A DNA stretch of 64,000 bases from Eggerthia catenaformis OT 569 = DSM 20559 (GCF_000340375.1 NZ_KB446648.1:105284-169283); one strand, 5' to 3'. Shown: positions 33,034-43,147, numbered from the stretch's first letter. Notes: a model not told the origin generated them from the letters alone. Made by a program: numbers and translations.

Positions 33034-34857
33034 ATGGAAATAAGAAATGTTGCAATTATTGCCCATGTTGACCATGGTAAAACAACATTAGTCGATCAGT
33101 TACTGAAACAGTCAGGAACTTTAGAAGCACATGAAGAGATAGCTGAAAGAGCTATGGATAGTAATGATTTAGAGAGAGAAAGAGGAATAACTATTCTGTC
33201 TAAAACAACTGCTATTCATTATAAAGATAATAAGATTAATATTATGGATACACCGGGTCATGCTGATTTTGGTGGAGAAGTAGAACGTATTATGAATATG
33301 GTTGATGGTGTTTTACTGGTAGTAGATGCTTATGAAGGAACCATGCCACAGACGCGTTTTGTCTTAAAGAAAGCATTAGAAGCACATGTTAAGCCTATTG
33401 TTGTAATTAATAAGGTAGATAGGCCGGTGGTTAGAATAGATGAAGTAATGGACGAAGTTTTAGAATTATTCATGGAACTGGGAGCTGATGATGATCAGCT
33501 TGATTTTCCTACTTGTTATGTATCAGCATTAAATGGAACAAGTTCATTAGATCCTGATATTAGTACTCAAGAGCATAACATGGATTGTGTATTTGATATG
33601 ATTGTAAATGAAATACCTGCACCTATTGTTGATGAGGAAGGAAGTTTATTATTCCAGCCTGCTTTATTAGATTATAATGATTTTGTTGGAAGAATTGGTA
33701 TTGGAAGAATTCAGAGAGGAACAATGAAGCTCAATCAGAATGTAGCCTGCTTAAGAGCTGATGGAACAAAGACTACTTTTAGAATTCAGAAGCTTTATTC
33801 TTTTTTAGGCTTACATCGTATTGAAGTATCTGCTGCACAAGCAGGTGATATTGTTGCAATTGCCGGTCTTTCTGATATTGGTGTTGGTGAAACAGTCTGT
33901 GATCCATCTCATGAGGAAGCTTTACCTTTATTACATATAGATGAACCAACTATTCAGATGGTGTTTGGGACAAATACATCACCTTTTGCCGGTCAGGAAG
34001 GTAAGTTTGTAACAGCTACTAAATTAGAAGAAAGACTTCTAAGAGAAACCAATAAAGATGTATCATTGAGAGTAGAAAGAATTCCCAATTCAGAAGAATG
34101 GATTGTTTCTGGACGAGGAGAATTGCATTTATCAATTTTAATTGAAACTTTAAGAAGAGAAGGATATGAAATGCAGGTTTCCAGACCGCATGTTATTATT
34201 CGTGAAATTGATGGTGTTAAATGCGAACCTTATGAGGATGTAGAAATAGAAGCACCTGATGATTGTATTGGTTCGGTTATTGAATCACTAGGCTTAAGAA
34301 GAGGTGTTATGGAAAATATGGATTCTAATGATGGTATGACATCTGTTCATTATATTGTTCCATCAAGAGGGTTAATAGGTTTTATGACTAATTTCTTAAC
34401 AATAACAAGAGGATATGGTATTATTAATCATACTTTCCTGGAATATCGTCCTTTAGAAGGGGAAGCGGTCGGAGAAAGACAGTTAGGAGCTTTGGTATCC
34501 ATTGATTCAGGACAAACAACAGCATATTCATTGGGTGGTGTTGAATCACGTGGTGTAATGTTTGTAGGTCCCGGTGTACAGGTTTATGAAGGAATGATTG
34601 TTGGAGAACATGCTAAAGATAATGATTTAGTTGTTAATGTAACAAAAGGAAAACAGATGACGAATACTCGTTCATCAACAAAAGATTCAACAGTTGTTTT
34701 AAAAAGACCTAAACAGATGAATTTAGAAACATGCCTTGATTATATCAATGAGGATGAACTGGTTGAAATTACACCACAAAGCATTCGTTTAAGAAAGAGA
34801 TATCTTACTGAAATAGAACGTAAAAGAGCATTTAGAGCAAACAATACAAAGGGGTAA
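33034..34857 (+). CDS. typA: Ribosome-associated translational GTPase TypA/BipA
   Basis: A 607-residue GTPase of the TypA/BipA family acting on 70S ribosomes or in 50S assembly, often needed under stress or low temperature. GTPase motifs are G1 AHVDHGKTT, G2 RERGITI, G3 DTPGHADF and G4 NKVD. They are followed by EF-G-like domains II and III, the V-like domain (SRGLIGFMTNFLT) and the TypA carboxyl domain with RSSTKDS. The length is usual for the family. AGAGGTG precedes the ATG. It ends in a terminator that includes its stop codon. Confidence 0.96.
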   Translation: MEIRNVAIIAHVDHGKTTLVDQLLKQSGTLEAHEEIAERAMDSNDLERERGITILSKTTAIHYKDNKINIMDTPGHADFGGEVERIMNMVDGVLLVVDAYEGTMPQTRFVLKKALEAHVKPIVVINKVDRPVVRIDEVMDEVLELFMELGADDDQLDFPTCYVSALNGTSSLDPDISTQEHNMDCVFDMIVNEIPAPIVDEEGSLLFQPALLDYNDFVGRIGIGRIQRGTMKLNQNVACLRADGTKTTFRIQKLYSFLGLHRIEVSAAQAGDIVAIAGLSDIGVGETVCDPSHEEALPLLHIDEPTIQMVFGTNTSPFAGQEGKFVTATKLEERLLRETNKDVSLRVERIPNSEEWIVSGRGELHLSILIETLRREGYEMQVSRPHVIIREIDGVKCEPYEDVEIEAPDDCIGSVIESLGLRRGVMENMDSNDGMTSVHYIVPSRGLIGFMTNFLTITRGYGIINHTFLEYRPLEGEAVGERQLGALVSIDSGQTTAYSLGGVESRGVMFVGPGVQVYEGMIVGEHAKDNDLVVNVTKGKQMTNTRSSTKDSTVVLKRPKQMNLETCLDYINEDELVEITPQSIRLRKRYLTEIERKRAFRANNTKG

Positions 34858-34873
34858 TAAATTCCCCTTTTTT
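34848..34873 (+). terminator. Terminator of typA
   Basis: AAAGGGG and CCCCTTT arms enclose the TAATAAAT that contains the stop codon, then a T run. Confidence 0.85.
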
Positions 34874-34887
34874 GATAAGGTGATCAT

Positions 34888-35757
34888 ATGAAGAAAAAAG
34901 ATCTTACACAAATATTCAAAAAAACAGATAAAAAAAATTATTATTACTATGATCGTGACTACCCTGTCATTGCCTGTCTATATAGAAGAAAACTTGCTTT
35001 GATGTTAAGCATTACTATTAATCAGCAGGTTAAAGACTATCTTGATAAGCTTTATATCACAAGTCCATTTGTAACAAGAACCTATACAGATCATAATGAA
35101 TGCGGTATTATTCTTAATTATAGAAAAATGACTAGTGATGTTTTAAAAAAGCTCATTGAAGATCTTCAGCTTTTTTTAAAACAGGAGAATATTAAGAATG
35201 TCTGTCATATATCAGGAAATATTGGTGATGTAAAGGTAGCTTTAATGGATGATCAAATAGAAATTGTTTCTTTAGAAACATTTAATGATCAAAAAGATTG
35301 CCCCGTAACTCATAAGAGTCATCATCTCGCCTTATTCGGAAGTATTCTATTCTGTATTCTTCCTTTATTAATATGGATATTCTTGCATGATTTTGGTCTT
35401 ATTATTACCTTAGATGGTTTCTTATTTGGGATTATGAGTTATTATGGCTATAAGAAATTCAGTCCTTATATTAATTATCTATCAGTATTATTTATCACTA
35501 TGGTTTCAGTTATGATGCTGATTATTGCACAAATATTTGTGATTCCTTTAGAGATCATGGATGTATTCTCTTATTCAATGAAAATTAATATTACCTATTT
35601 TCAGGCATTTTCCATTCTTCCTGAAATGATTACTGATTTTGAATTAATTAAGACGATGAGCGTTTACCTGGGTATTTCCATAGTCTTTATACTCATTAGT
35701 CTAATTATACTTTTGAAAAGATCGGACAAGCTTGATAATCAATATAAATTATATTGA
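34888..35757 (+). CDS. Hypothetical membrane protein with cytosolic amino domain
   Basis: This 289-residue protein is not recognised. Residues 1 to about 150 are hydrophilic, with an alpha/beta pattern (LDKLYITSPFVTRTY; GIILNYRKMTSDVL). Four to five hydrophobic helices follow (about 152-172, 175-190, 197-222 and 262-280). AAGGTGATC at good spacing supports the start. It follows typA after the terminator and its end overlaps nothing real. No function can be assigned. Confidence 0.7.
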   Translation: MKKKDLTQIFKKTDKKNYYYYDRDYPVIACLYRRKLALMLSITINQQVKDYLDKLYITSPFVTRTYTDHNECGIILNYRKMTSDVLKKLIEDLQLFLKQENIKNVCHISGNIGDVKVALMDDQIEIVSLETFNDQKDCPVTHKSHHLALFGSILFCILPLLIWIFLHDFGLIITLDGFLFGIMSYYGYKKFSPYINYLSVLFITMVSVMMLIIAQIFVIPLEIMDVFSYSMKINITYFQAFSILPEMITDFELIKTMSVYLGISIVFILISLIILLKRSDKLDNQYKLY

Positions 35758-35822
35758 TTATCATTGATAAAATTGTTTTTTTAAGAATATTATGCTACTA
35801 TTTGAAAAAGGAGGTACTATCT

Positions 35823-36041
35823 ATGAAAACAAATATTGAATTACAGTTTGAAGGTAATGATATTTTATCAAGTGATATAGAAAAATGTGTTAAAGAAGAT
35901 ATAAAATCAAGAGGCATTAAACTCCAGACGATAGATAGTCTTGATATTTATTATAAACCTCGTGAAAATGATATTTACTATGTTGCAGTTGATAAAGATG
36001 GAAAGGTATTTGGAACCAATAATACGCCTTTACATTTATAG
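35823..36041 (+). CDS. DUF6465-like small protein
   Basis: A 72-residue protein starting at an ATG with AAGGAGG. It has the pattern ELQFEGNDI then LDIYYKPRENDIYYVAVDKDG, which I associate with the DUF6465 family of short Bacillota proteins. It is probably a compact beta-rich cytosolic protein of unknown role. The upstream in-frame extension to 35754 lacks a ribosome site and is not used. Confidence 0.7.
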   Translation: MKTNIELQFEGNDILSSDIEKCVKEDIKSRGIKLQTIDSLDIYYKPRENDIYYVAVDKDGKVFGTNNTPLHL

Positions 36042-36088
36042 GATAGAAGCAATAGAATTAAGCAGAATATTGAATCACTTTTTAGTGA

Positions 36089-36265
<177 letters not shown>

Positions 36266-36391
36266 GTATTTTATCGTAAAATTCTTTAAATAGGTATGGC
36301 ATAATTATTATTTTAGTTAAAGTAAAATATAGTGATCTAAAAGCAAATATGATAATATTATTATAAAGTTAGATTAAAAAGAGGACAAAAA

Positions 36392-36880
36392 ATGAAAAAT
36401 AAATTTGGAATATATGTAATGATAGGATTAATTTTTATATTATTTTTGTTTACAGTTTTTTATAGAGCTTATTCAGTATTGTCTTATGATTATCTTGGAA
36501 TTTATACATATATATTTTTGTCTATAGAAGTTTTAGCTTATTTTGTCTTTGCCTATATTATATTTACAAGAGTCCTTTTCAGTTTAAAATTCCACAGCAA
36601 AGGAGGAACGATTTATTTTTTTGAAGGAGATAAATTATATACTTCAAATCATTTACGACCTATTGAGACAGACAAAATAGAAGCTGTTACAATTAAATCG
36701 ACATCTAAATATAGAGGTAATCGTGCTTATAAGGTATCTATAAAATTAAAAGACAGATTTTTCAGCTATACTTTTGGAATCGGACATATCTCAAGAAGTA
36801 AAGAGCAAAAACTATATGACAATTTTATAAAAGAATTAAAAAAATATCGGATTGATTATGAAATGATGAATTACAAATAA
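36392..36880 (+). CDS. Small membrane protein with PH-like tail
   Basis: A 162-residue protein with two hydrophobic helices (about 7-27 and 37-62) and a beta-rich carboxyl domain (GGTIYFFEGDKLYTSN; AYKVSIKLKDRFFSY). The layout resembles that of the 37169 gene and, loosely, of the 4311 gene. AGAGGAC precedes the ATG. It lies just after a recombinase fragment in an accessory patch. Function unknown; an immunity role is possible but unsupported. Confidence 0.65.
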   Translation: MKNKFGIYVMIGLIFILFLFTVFYRAYSVLSYDYLGIYTYIFLSIEVLAYFVFAYIIFTRVLFSLKFHSKGGTIYFFEGDKLYTSNHLRPIETDKIEAVTIKSTSKYRGNRAYKVSIKLKDRFFSYTFGIGHISRSKEQKLYDNFIKELKKYRIDYEMMNYK

Positions 36881-36921
36881 TATTGTGACACTTAAAATAA
36901 ACTAAGTTTAGTATAAACAGG

Positions 36922-37106
36922 AACATTTACCGGCATTGGAGATGAACCGTTTTTTGTGTTTTCCTTAGTTAGACAATTTCCTAATGAAGATGAAGAATTT
37001 TATCAAGTACATGTTAAGGTTCTATATAAACCTGATAATGAAAATATATTTAGCTATATCAGAAATTCAAAGGTCTTTGAATATGCAAAAAAAAGAATAC
37101 TGTAGA
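36922..37106 (+). pseudogene. Start-less fragment of an accessory gene
   Basis: A clean frame without a start reads IGDEPFFVFSLVRQFPNEDE and then EFYQVHVKVLYKPDNENIF, ending at TAG. The sequence looks protein-like and resembles the tail of a small immunity-like protein. The 5' half is missing. Confidence 0.5.
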
Positions 37107-37168
37107 GTAAAAATATGGTGTGATGAAATTGAAATAAAATAAAATGATAAGCAAGAAAGGGATAAATT

Positions 37169-37714
37169 ATGGAATTAGATTTTTTACAAGATGAACCAAA
37201 ACTTATTTTGACATATCCTCATAAGTCTAAATTTAATATGATAGGCTATTTATCTCTGATATCTTCATTTTTTATTATTATTTCGATACTGAATTATCTT
37301 AAAAGTTATGGAAGTGATTTTGCAGATAAATTTATTATTGCAACAGTGTTGGTTTGCATTCCAATCCTTATTTTTTTTATGGGATATTATCTCTTCATAA
37401 ATGCAGTGAAATTAGAACTTTATGAAAATAATGTTGTTAAATATTATAGCTATGGAAGCAGAGGGCATAGTGTACTGCTTTTTAAATTTAAACTCGCAGA
37501 TATAGAACAAATAAAAATCAAAAAACGCCCGTTTAATTGTTCAAAGCTGACCATAAAAATCAAGAATCCTGTTTTTTACGGTTTCCATGAGAAGAAACTA
37601 AATAAGCTGATAAATGCAAGTATCATCACGGATAGAAAAAAATTGGAATTTTTTATGCAACAGATGGAACAATTCCAAGTACTGCAAAAGGCTGATATAG
37701 AAAAAATGACTTAA
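37169..37714 (+). CDS. Small membrane protein with PH-like tail
   Basis: A 181-residue protein with two hydrophobic helices (about 24-43 and 55-79), then a beta-rich cytosolic part (VKLELYENNVVKYYSYGS; IKIKKRPFNCSKLTIKI) and a helical end. AAAGGGA before the ATG fits a ribosome site. It shares its architecture, not obvious sequence, with the 36392 protein. It is followed at 31 bases by a HEAT-repeat gene. No family was recognised. Confidence 0.65.
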   Translation: MELDFLQDEPKLILTYPHKSKFNMIGYLSLISSFFIIISILNYLKSYGSDFADKFIIATVLVCIPILIFFMGYYLFINAVKLELYENNVVKYYSYGSRGHSVLLFKFKLADIEQIKIKKRPFNCSKLTIKIKNPVFYGFHEKKLNKLINASIITDRKKLEFFMQQMEQFQVLQKADIEKMT

Positions 37715-37745
37715 AAATTAGAGGTTGTGAATGGGGTGAGTTCAT

Positions 37746-38363
37746 TTGAAAGAGTATATTGCAAGTTTAGAAAAAGAATTCTCTTTGAGAGAAAATGGTT
37801 TTAAAGAGGAAGAGAAAAGAGCCTTAATCGATTATAAATCTAATGATAATGAATATATAAGAAAATTAGCATTTTTAGCATTTAAATCTAATACCTATCA
37901 AGTTAGAATGTACGGTGTATTTCTTTTTGGATACTTATCAGAACAAGATGATATTTTAGCATTTATGAGAGATGAAGTTTCCAAAGATGATAATTGGAGA
38001 GTTCAGGAAGTATTAGCAAAGGCATTTGATGAATTTTGCAAGAAAATAGGTTATGAAAATGCCCTTCCTATTATTGATGAATGGTTAAAAAGTAGTAATC
38101 CTAATACAAGGAGAGCAGTTACAGAGGGACTTAGAATATGGACAAGTAGACCATATTTCAAAGATAATCCGAATGAAGCTATCAGACGAATTGCTGCATT
38201 AAAAGAAGATACGAGTGAATATGTTAGAAAATCGGTAGGGAATGCTTTAAGAGATATTAGTAAAAAATTTCCAGAGTTAATTAAAGCTGAACTCTGCAAC
38301 TGGAAGTTGGAAAGCAAAGAAATAAATCAAGTGCACAAAGTGGCAAGTAAACTTATTAAATAA
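37746..38363 (+). CDS. HEAT/DNA-alkylation-repeat protein
   Basis: A 205-residue all-helical protein with repeated helix pairs (EYIRKLAFLAFKS; YQVRMYGVFLFGYL; WRVQEVLAKAFDEF; PNTRRAVTEGLRIW; EYVRKSVGNALRDIS). This is the pattern of AlkD-like HEAT repeats. AlkD-family members excise alkylated bases, but many small relatives have other roles. The start is a TTG with GGGGTGA upstream; an ATG is absent. The repeated hairpin element follows 34 bases later, as it does for island genes, so it probably belongs to the same accessory pool. Confidence 0.8.
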   Translation: MKEYIASLEKEFSLRENGFKEEEKRALIDYKSNDNEYIRKLAFLAFKSNTYQVRMYGVFLFGYLSEQDDILAFMRDEVSKDDNWRVQEVLAKAFDEFCKKIGYENALPIIDEWLKSSNPNTRRAVTEGLRIWTSRPYFKDNPNEAIRRIAALKEDTSEYVRKSVGNALRDISKKFPELIKAELCNWKLESKEINQVHKVASKLIK

Positions 38364-38396
38364 CTTATAAAAAAACAATAAGATAACAACTTACAA

Positions 38397-38430
38397 AACA
38401 GTAAATCAAAAAAGCTTTACTGCTTTTTCT
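38397..38430 (+). repeat. Hairpin terminator, repeat copy 3
   Basis: AACAGTAAATCAAAAAAGC then TTTACTGCTTTTTCTTTG is the third member of the hairpin family (others at 26917 and 28727). Here one stem base differs. It ends the HEAT-repeat gene. Confidence 0.7.
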
Positions 38431-38713
38431 TTGTCTAAAGGAGGAAAGGAGATTAACTATTAGGAATCAAGTACTTTTTTAGTTGATTCAAATAATGAAA
38501 ACTATCCAATCTTATTTGACTCAAAATCTGTATTGTTGTTCATTTTAATGAAAAGGTAATTGAAATAATGGAAGATAAATTAAAACGGATAATACTGCGA
38601 GAAACAGAGAAATAAAAATGATTAGAAAGTCCCTGATAGAGATTGTTACAGGTGCTTCTAGTCTTTATTTTATTATAAGATATGTTATAATCAGAAAGCA
38701 AAGGAGGTCTTGT
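38431..38713. other. Intergenic region with a promoter for the Big2 lipoprotein
   Basis: Short broken frames fill the first part, probably debris. A TATAAT at 38686-38691 preceded by TG at the extended position lies 23 bases before the lipoprotein start. The -35 is poor. Confidence 0.45.
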
Positions 38714-41700
38714 ATGAAAAAGCAGCTACCCTTAATACTTATGTGTCTATTCTTTCTATCAGGATGTACATTAAATAAAACAAATAGTGATAGAATGATG
38801 GTCATGGATAAGAATAATCTTTATGCATTGGCAGATACAAATGGAAAGAAATATACAGACTATACCTATAAAGATTATCAGAGAGTAAATGAAGCAGGCT
38901 ATATAGTAACCAATACTGATAATAAGCAGGGATTCATTAATGATAAAGGAAAGAATATTATTCAAGCGGGTATGTATTCTTATTTAAATGGCTCATATGC
39001 TTTGATAACTGCTAGCAGTTTCCGGAAACAGTCTTTTACGTTTAAGGAAACACAAGTCATTTTAAAAGAAGAGAATACCAAGCAATTGGAATTAAATGAT
39101 CAGCAGCAAGCAGCCTATTCTTCCAGCAATACTAAGGCTGTAACAGTTGATAAAGATGGTAAAGTAACAGCTGTAGGCAAAGGAACAGCTATTATTAAAG
39201 CAAGTAGGGAAGGATATTATACTTCTTGTCAAATTACTGTAGAACCTTTAAAACCGATATTAAATAAAACTGAATTAAATTTATATGTGAATGATGAAAG
39301 TGATTTAAATATTAGTGATAAAGGGAATAGAGAAGTTAAATGGTCTGTTAGTGATCAGAATATTGTATCGGTAGAGAATGGAAAAGTAAAAGCATTACAA
39401 AAAGGAAGTACTGATATTATTGTTTCAGTTGGGAATGATACATTAAAATGTCATGTTACCGTCAATGAAAAGAAAGTTTCTTTTAATAAGAAGCGTTTAA
39501 CTTTATTAACTGATGATAGTGAAACGATAGTTATTAATAATAAAAGAGAAGATGCTAATATTAAATGGTCATCCAGTCATAATGATGTTGCCAGTGTTGA
39601 TCAACAAGGTAGAATTACCGGCTTAAAGCCCGGTACATCAACCATTTCTGCTTCTTTAATGTCTCAGACATTAAAATGTCAGGTAACCGTAGAAAAAAGA
39701 GTTTTGTCATTAAGTGATCAAAAACTGACTCTTTATAAAGATGATAAAAAAACCTTGAAGATTAATCATATCAAGGCGAACAGTCAGGTTACATGGTCTT
39801 CATCAAATAATAAGGTGATAAGTGTCAATCAAGGTACTATTGAAGCATTACAGACAGGAACAGCAGTTATAACTGCTGTTGTAGATGATCAGACATTGAC
39901 TTGTCAGGTGACTGTAAAGGAAAAAAAGATCTCTTTAAACAAAGAAGATTTATTACTTATGGAAAAAGATACATTTTCATTATCGCTTCAAAATAGTCAT
40001 GATGATATTCAGTGGTCATCAAGTCATGAAAAGATTGCTTCTGTAGATAATAAAGGTGTAGTAACAGCTTTATCTGCCGGTGATACTGTGATAAGTGCTA
40101 AAGCAAATCATAAGATCTATAAATGTTATTTGAGTGTTAAAGAGAGAACTTATGGCTTATCTTCTTATAAGATGATTTTAACAGAAGATGATCAGACAAA
40201 TCTTTCTGTTAAAAATAGAATAGAGGGAATAAATATTCAATATGAAAGTATGAATCCTGATATTGTAAGTATTGATAATAATGGTCAGATGAAAGCTTTA
40301 AAAAAGGGAACCGCATATATTAAAGTAACGGTAGAAAACAATGTTTATCGCTGTAAAGTAAAAGTTAAGAGGAAAATCATGAAACTGAGTAGTGAAAATC
40401 TTTCTATTTATACCGGTGAACATGCTTCTATAAAACTTGAAAATGCCGGTAATAGAGAAATAAGTTGGCAGAGTCAGAATAAGACTGTTGCAGATGTAAA
40501 GAATGGAACTATTAATGGAGTAAGTAGTGGAAAGACAGTTATTATTGCCAGTATAGGAGATAGAGAATATTATTGTAATGTTATTGTTGAGGACAAGAAA
40601 GTTGTTTTATCTGATACAGCACTTACTTTAACGAAAGGACAGACACATCAGTTAAAAGCAGATAACACCTACAACAAGACTGTTGTTTATTCATCACTTG
40701 ATGAAAGAGTTGCCTCTGTTGATGAGAAGGGTCTTATTAAAGCAAATTCTTCCGGGAAGACAGAAATACAGGTTACTGTTGGAAAGAAAGTTTATATCTG
40801 TTATCTTACAGTTAAAAGGGATCGGAATAAAATTATTCATACGAGAAATAATCCGGTTTATAGAAAAGGTGTTATTATCTATAAGAATAATGGAAAAGTG
40901 TTTAAGAAAGCCGGTGATAATGTAGGTATTAAGCTTACTTCATTACCTGTTATAATAGAAAAAGGTATTTCTTATGTTTATTATGATCAAGATACAGTTC
41001 TTTATAAAGGAACAGATGAAGTTTGCGATGTTCTTGTCAGCAAGGATAGTAAACAGGTTGCTTTAGTCTTTGCTGATCATATTCAAGCTTATTATATGGA
41101 TGGAAGAAAATATTCTGAATTATCTATTAAAACGGAAGGTAATTATCAGATGATGACTTCTAATGATAGATATATTGTCTTGTATGATAAAGAAAATCAA
41201 AATCTTGTTTATTTTGATTTAGAGAAGAAAAAATCTATTTCTATTGAAGCATCTATTACGCATGCTTCTATCACTGATAACCATATCTTACTGACAAATG
41301 GCGATGCACATATGATCTTTGATGATTATCTTCATTTAGTTACTGTTAATTCTTATTATAGAGATGCTTCTTTATATATTGAAAGAAATGAAAATGTTGT
41401 TTATGGACCTCATTATATTGTTAGTAAAGGGAAAAGAATACCATTAAAAGATATTCAGCTTTATCCGGATATTGCTTACTTACATGCTGAAGTTTTCCCG
41501 GGATATATAAAGAATAAAGGTTTTGCTTATTATAATATAGAAGGAAAGAAAGCTTTTGATAAGATATATTTAGAAGCAGATGCTTTTGATGAAAATCAAA
41601 GAGCTATTGTTTTAAATAAGAATAAAACATATAGTTTGATAGATACTCATGGAGAAGAGATTATTAAAGGTGATATCGGACAGATAAAATATCTTGGCAA

Positions 41701-41980
41701 TCAGTATTATGCCGTTTTTGATAAGTCAGGTATTTTTAAAGTTTATGATAAGGATGGGAAACAAGTATTAGATAATACTTTTACTGATTTAAATCAAAAT
41801 TCTATGATAAAATATCATGATAAGATTTATTTGACCTTAAATAAAAATGGAAGATCTTACTTATATGATATGTCTTCTTATAAAGTGATCTTTGATATTG
41901 AAGGCACGATAGAATTAAAAGATGGTTATTTTAGAGCAAATTTGGTAAATTATACAATGAATGGAGAAAAGATAAAATAA
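38714..41980 (+). CDS. Surface lipoprotein with eight Big2 domains inside a WG-repeat-like protein
   Basis: An exported lipoprotein of 1088 residues. The signal peptide ends in the lipobox LSGC (Cys18). Residues about 25-105 hold short repeats of the WG/beta type (NGKKYTDYTYKDY; KQGFINDKGKNII). Residues about 110-695 are eight tandem bacterial Ig-like group 2 domains of about 70 residues. Each shows a WSSS-type turn, a V.SV...G strand, an A...G.T.I hairpin and a C.VTV end. The remaining 390 residues return to WG-like and propeller-like repeats (NKGFAYYNIEGKKAFDKIY). The ATG at 38714 follows GGAGG. It overlaps the next methyltransferase gene by one base. It is probably a cell-envelope adhesion or spacer protein; the ligand is unknown. 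Confidence 0.88.
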   Translation: MKKQLPLILMCLFFLSGCTLNKTNSDRMMVMDKNNLYALADTNGKKYTDYTYKDYQRVNEAGYIVTNTDNKQGFINDKGKNIIQAGMYSYLNGSYALITASSFRKQSFTFKETQVILKEENTKQLELNDQQQAAYSSSNTKAVTVDKDGKVTAVGKGTAIIKASREGYYTSCQITVEPLKPILNKTELNLYVNDESDLNISDKGNREVKWSVSDQNIVSVENGKVKALQKGSTDIIVSVGNDTLKCHVTVNEKKVSFNKKRLTLLTDDSETIVINNKREDANIKWSSSHNDVASVDQQGRITGLKPGTSTISASLMSQTLKCQVTVEKRVLSLSDQKLTLYKDDKKTLKINHIKANSQVTWSSSNNKVISVNQGTIEALQTGTAVITAVVDDQTLTCQVTVKEKKISLNKEDLLLMEKDTFSLSLQNSHDDIQWSSSHEKIASVDNKGVVTALSAGDTVISAKANHKIYKCYLSVKERTYGLSSYKMILTEDDQTNLSVKNRIEGINIQYESMNPDIVSIDNNGQMKALKKGTAYIKVTVENNVYRCKVKVKRKIMKLSSENLSIYTGEHASIKLENAGNREISWQSQNKTVADVKNGTINGVSSGKTVIIASIGDREYYCNVIVEDKKVVLSDTALTLTKGQTHQLKADNTYNKTVVYSSLDERVASVDEKGLIKANSSGKTEIQVTVGKKVYICYLTVKRDRNKIIHTRNNPVYRKGVIIYKNNGKVFKKAGDNVGIKLTSLPVIIEKGISYVYYDQDTVLYKGTDEVCDVLVSKDSKQVALVFADHIQAYYMDGRKYSELSIKTEGNYQMMTSNDRYIVLYDKENQNLVYFDLEKKKSISIEASITHASITDNHILLTNGDAHMIFDDYLHLVTVNSYYRDASLYIERNENVVYGPHYIVSKGKRIPLKDIQLYPDIAYLHAEVFPGYIKNKGFAYYNIEGKKAFDKIYLEADAFDENQRAIVLNKNKTYSLIDTHGEEIIKGDIGQIKYLGNQYYAVFDKSGIFKVYDKDGKQVLDNTFTDLNQNSMIKYHDKIYLTLNKNGRSYLYDMSSYKVIFDIEGTIELKDGYFRANLVNYTMNGEKIK

Positions 41981-43041
41981 TGAGAAATACAATGTTAACA
42001 CTTATTAGTATGCTTTTAAGTTTGGTAATGATCCTATTTTTAATGCAGGTCTTCTTTTTTGAACTATCAAGAAACAGGGCTAAGCAGACAAATAATAGTG
42101 CATTCTTTATGCAGCTTGATAAGCCTTATAGCTATACTCGTACAGGTATGATAGCTTTTTTATGTGGATTAGTTTATTTATTTAATGGAAAAAATGAAGT
42201 TTCAGGGCTTACTTGGTTTGCTTATCTATTTGCATTTATTGCTTTAGGTGTCATTTCAGATGCGATTGTTCAGTTTCTGATTTTAAGATATGGTAAAATC
42301 AGATGTAAAAAAGAGATAGAAAATACAAGAGAAATTTTAAGTGAACTTGATGCTTTATCAGTAAGTAGAGAAGATGATGACCGGTTTGAGCTTTCTTTTC
42401 CTTCTTATGATGAAATCTCTATTACTAAGAAGTATTTAAAGCCTACGGATCATATGGCTTTTCTATCTATTGATAAAGGAGAATTTGTAAAAAAATTTAA
42501 AGATTACCCTGCTTTAACATATGATGTTGAGCCTTATGCTGAAATATCAGAAGTACAAGATAATCTAGGTGATTTACCTGTTCGTGTCACAACATTGACA
42601 CCAAGCAATCAAATGCCTTTTAAAGATGATCGTATTGATTTAGTTATGAATCAGTATTCTAATTATGATAAGAATGAAGTAGCACGTGTATTAAGACCGG
42701 GAGGTTATTTTATAGTTAATCAGAATGGTACAGAGAATCTGAAAGAATTTCTTTCTTTATATATGCCTCTTTCTTTAACCGGTATATGGGATGTAACAAG
42801 CTGCCAGAATACTTTATCTGATGCAGGATTTAAAATAGAAGAATCACATGAAGACTTTGGTTTTATTCGGTTTAGAAATCTTAATCAGATTCGTACTTAT
42901 TTTAAAACAGCGGCTCCTGAAGTTGCCGGTGATGTTAAGAAATTTGTTAATTTCTATACAAAAGCATTTAATGAAATTAAAGAAAATGGTTTCTTTAAGA
43001 TGACAACTTATCGATTCATTGTAGTTGCCAGAAACAAGTGA
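41980..43041 (+). CDS. Membrane-anchored class I methyltransferase-like protein
   Basis: A 353-residue protein with about three amino-terminal helices (9-31, 56-72 and 80-102), then a charged linker and a Rossmann-type methyltransferase domain. The usual glycine-rich motif I is not obvious. The later blocks MPFKDDRIDLVMNQYSNYDK, EVARVLRPGGYFIVNQNG and SDAGFKIEESHEDFGF are typical of type 11 methyltransferases. It begins at the last base of the lipoprotein gene (TAATG), so the two are translationally coupled. The substrate may be a lipid or the lipoprotein system itself; this is a guess. Confidence 0.78.
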   Translation: MRNTMLTLISMLLSLVMILFLMQVFFFELSRNRAKQTNNSAFFMQLDKPYSYTRTGMIAFLCGLVYLFNGKNEVSGLTWFAYLFAFIALGVISDAIVQFLILRYGKIRCKKEIENTREILSELDALSVSREDDDRFELSFPSYDEISITKKYLKPTDHMAFLSIDKGEFVKKFKDYPALTYDVEPYAEISEVQDNLGDLPVRVTTLTPSNQMPFKDDRIDLVMNQYSNYDKNEVARVLRPGGYFIVNQNGTENLKEFLSLYMPLSLTGIWDVTSCQNTLSDAGFKIEESHEDFGFIRFRNLNQIRTYFKTAAPEVAGDVKKFVNFYTKAFNEIKENGFFKMTTYRFIVVARNK

Positions 43042-43074
43042 GAATAGAAAATAAACTCTATTCAAGCTTGTTTT
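43033..43074 (+). terminator. Terminator of the lipoprotein-methyltransferase operon
   Basis: AACAAG...GAATAG pairs with CTATTC...CTTGTT and a T run follows. The stem includes the stop codon. Confidence 0.8.
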
Positions 43075-43088
43075 TTCTGTTTTACAAG

Positions 43089-43102
43089 TGAAAGCGTTTA
43101 AA
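43089..43102. promoter_or_regulatory. cre-like site upstream of ptsH
   Basis: TGAAAGCGTTTAAA matches the CcpA-binding consensus at 13 of 14 positions and lies about 37 bases upstream of the extended -10 element of ptsH, suggesting carbon-catabolite control. Confidence 0.6.
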
Positions 43103-43138
43103 AAATTAAGGCTAAAGTATGGAAATGTATAAGAATTG

Positions 43139-43147
43139 TGCTATAAT
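43139..43147 (+). promoter_or_regulatory. Extended -10 promoter of ptsH
   Basis: TGCTATAAT gives an extended -10 (TATAAT at 43142-43147). No clear -35 is present. Confidence 0.65.
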
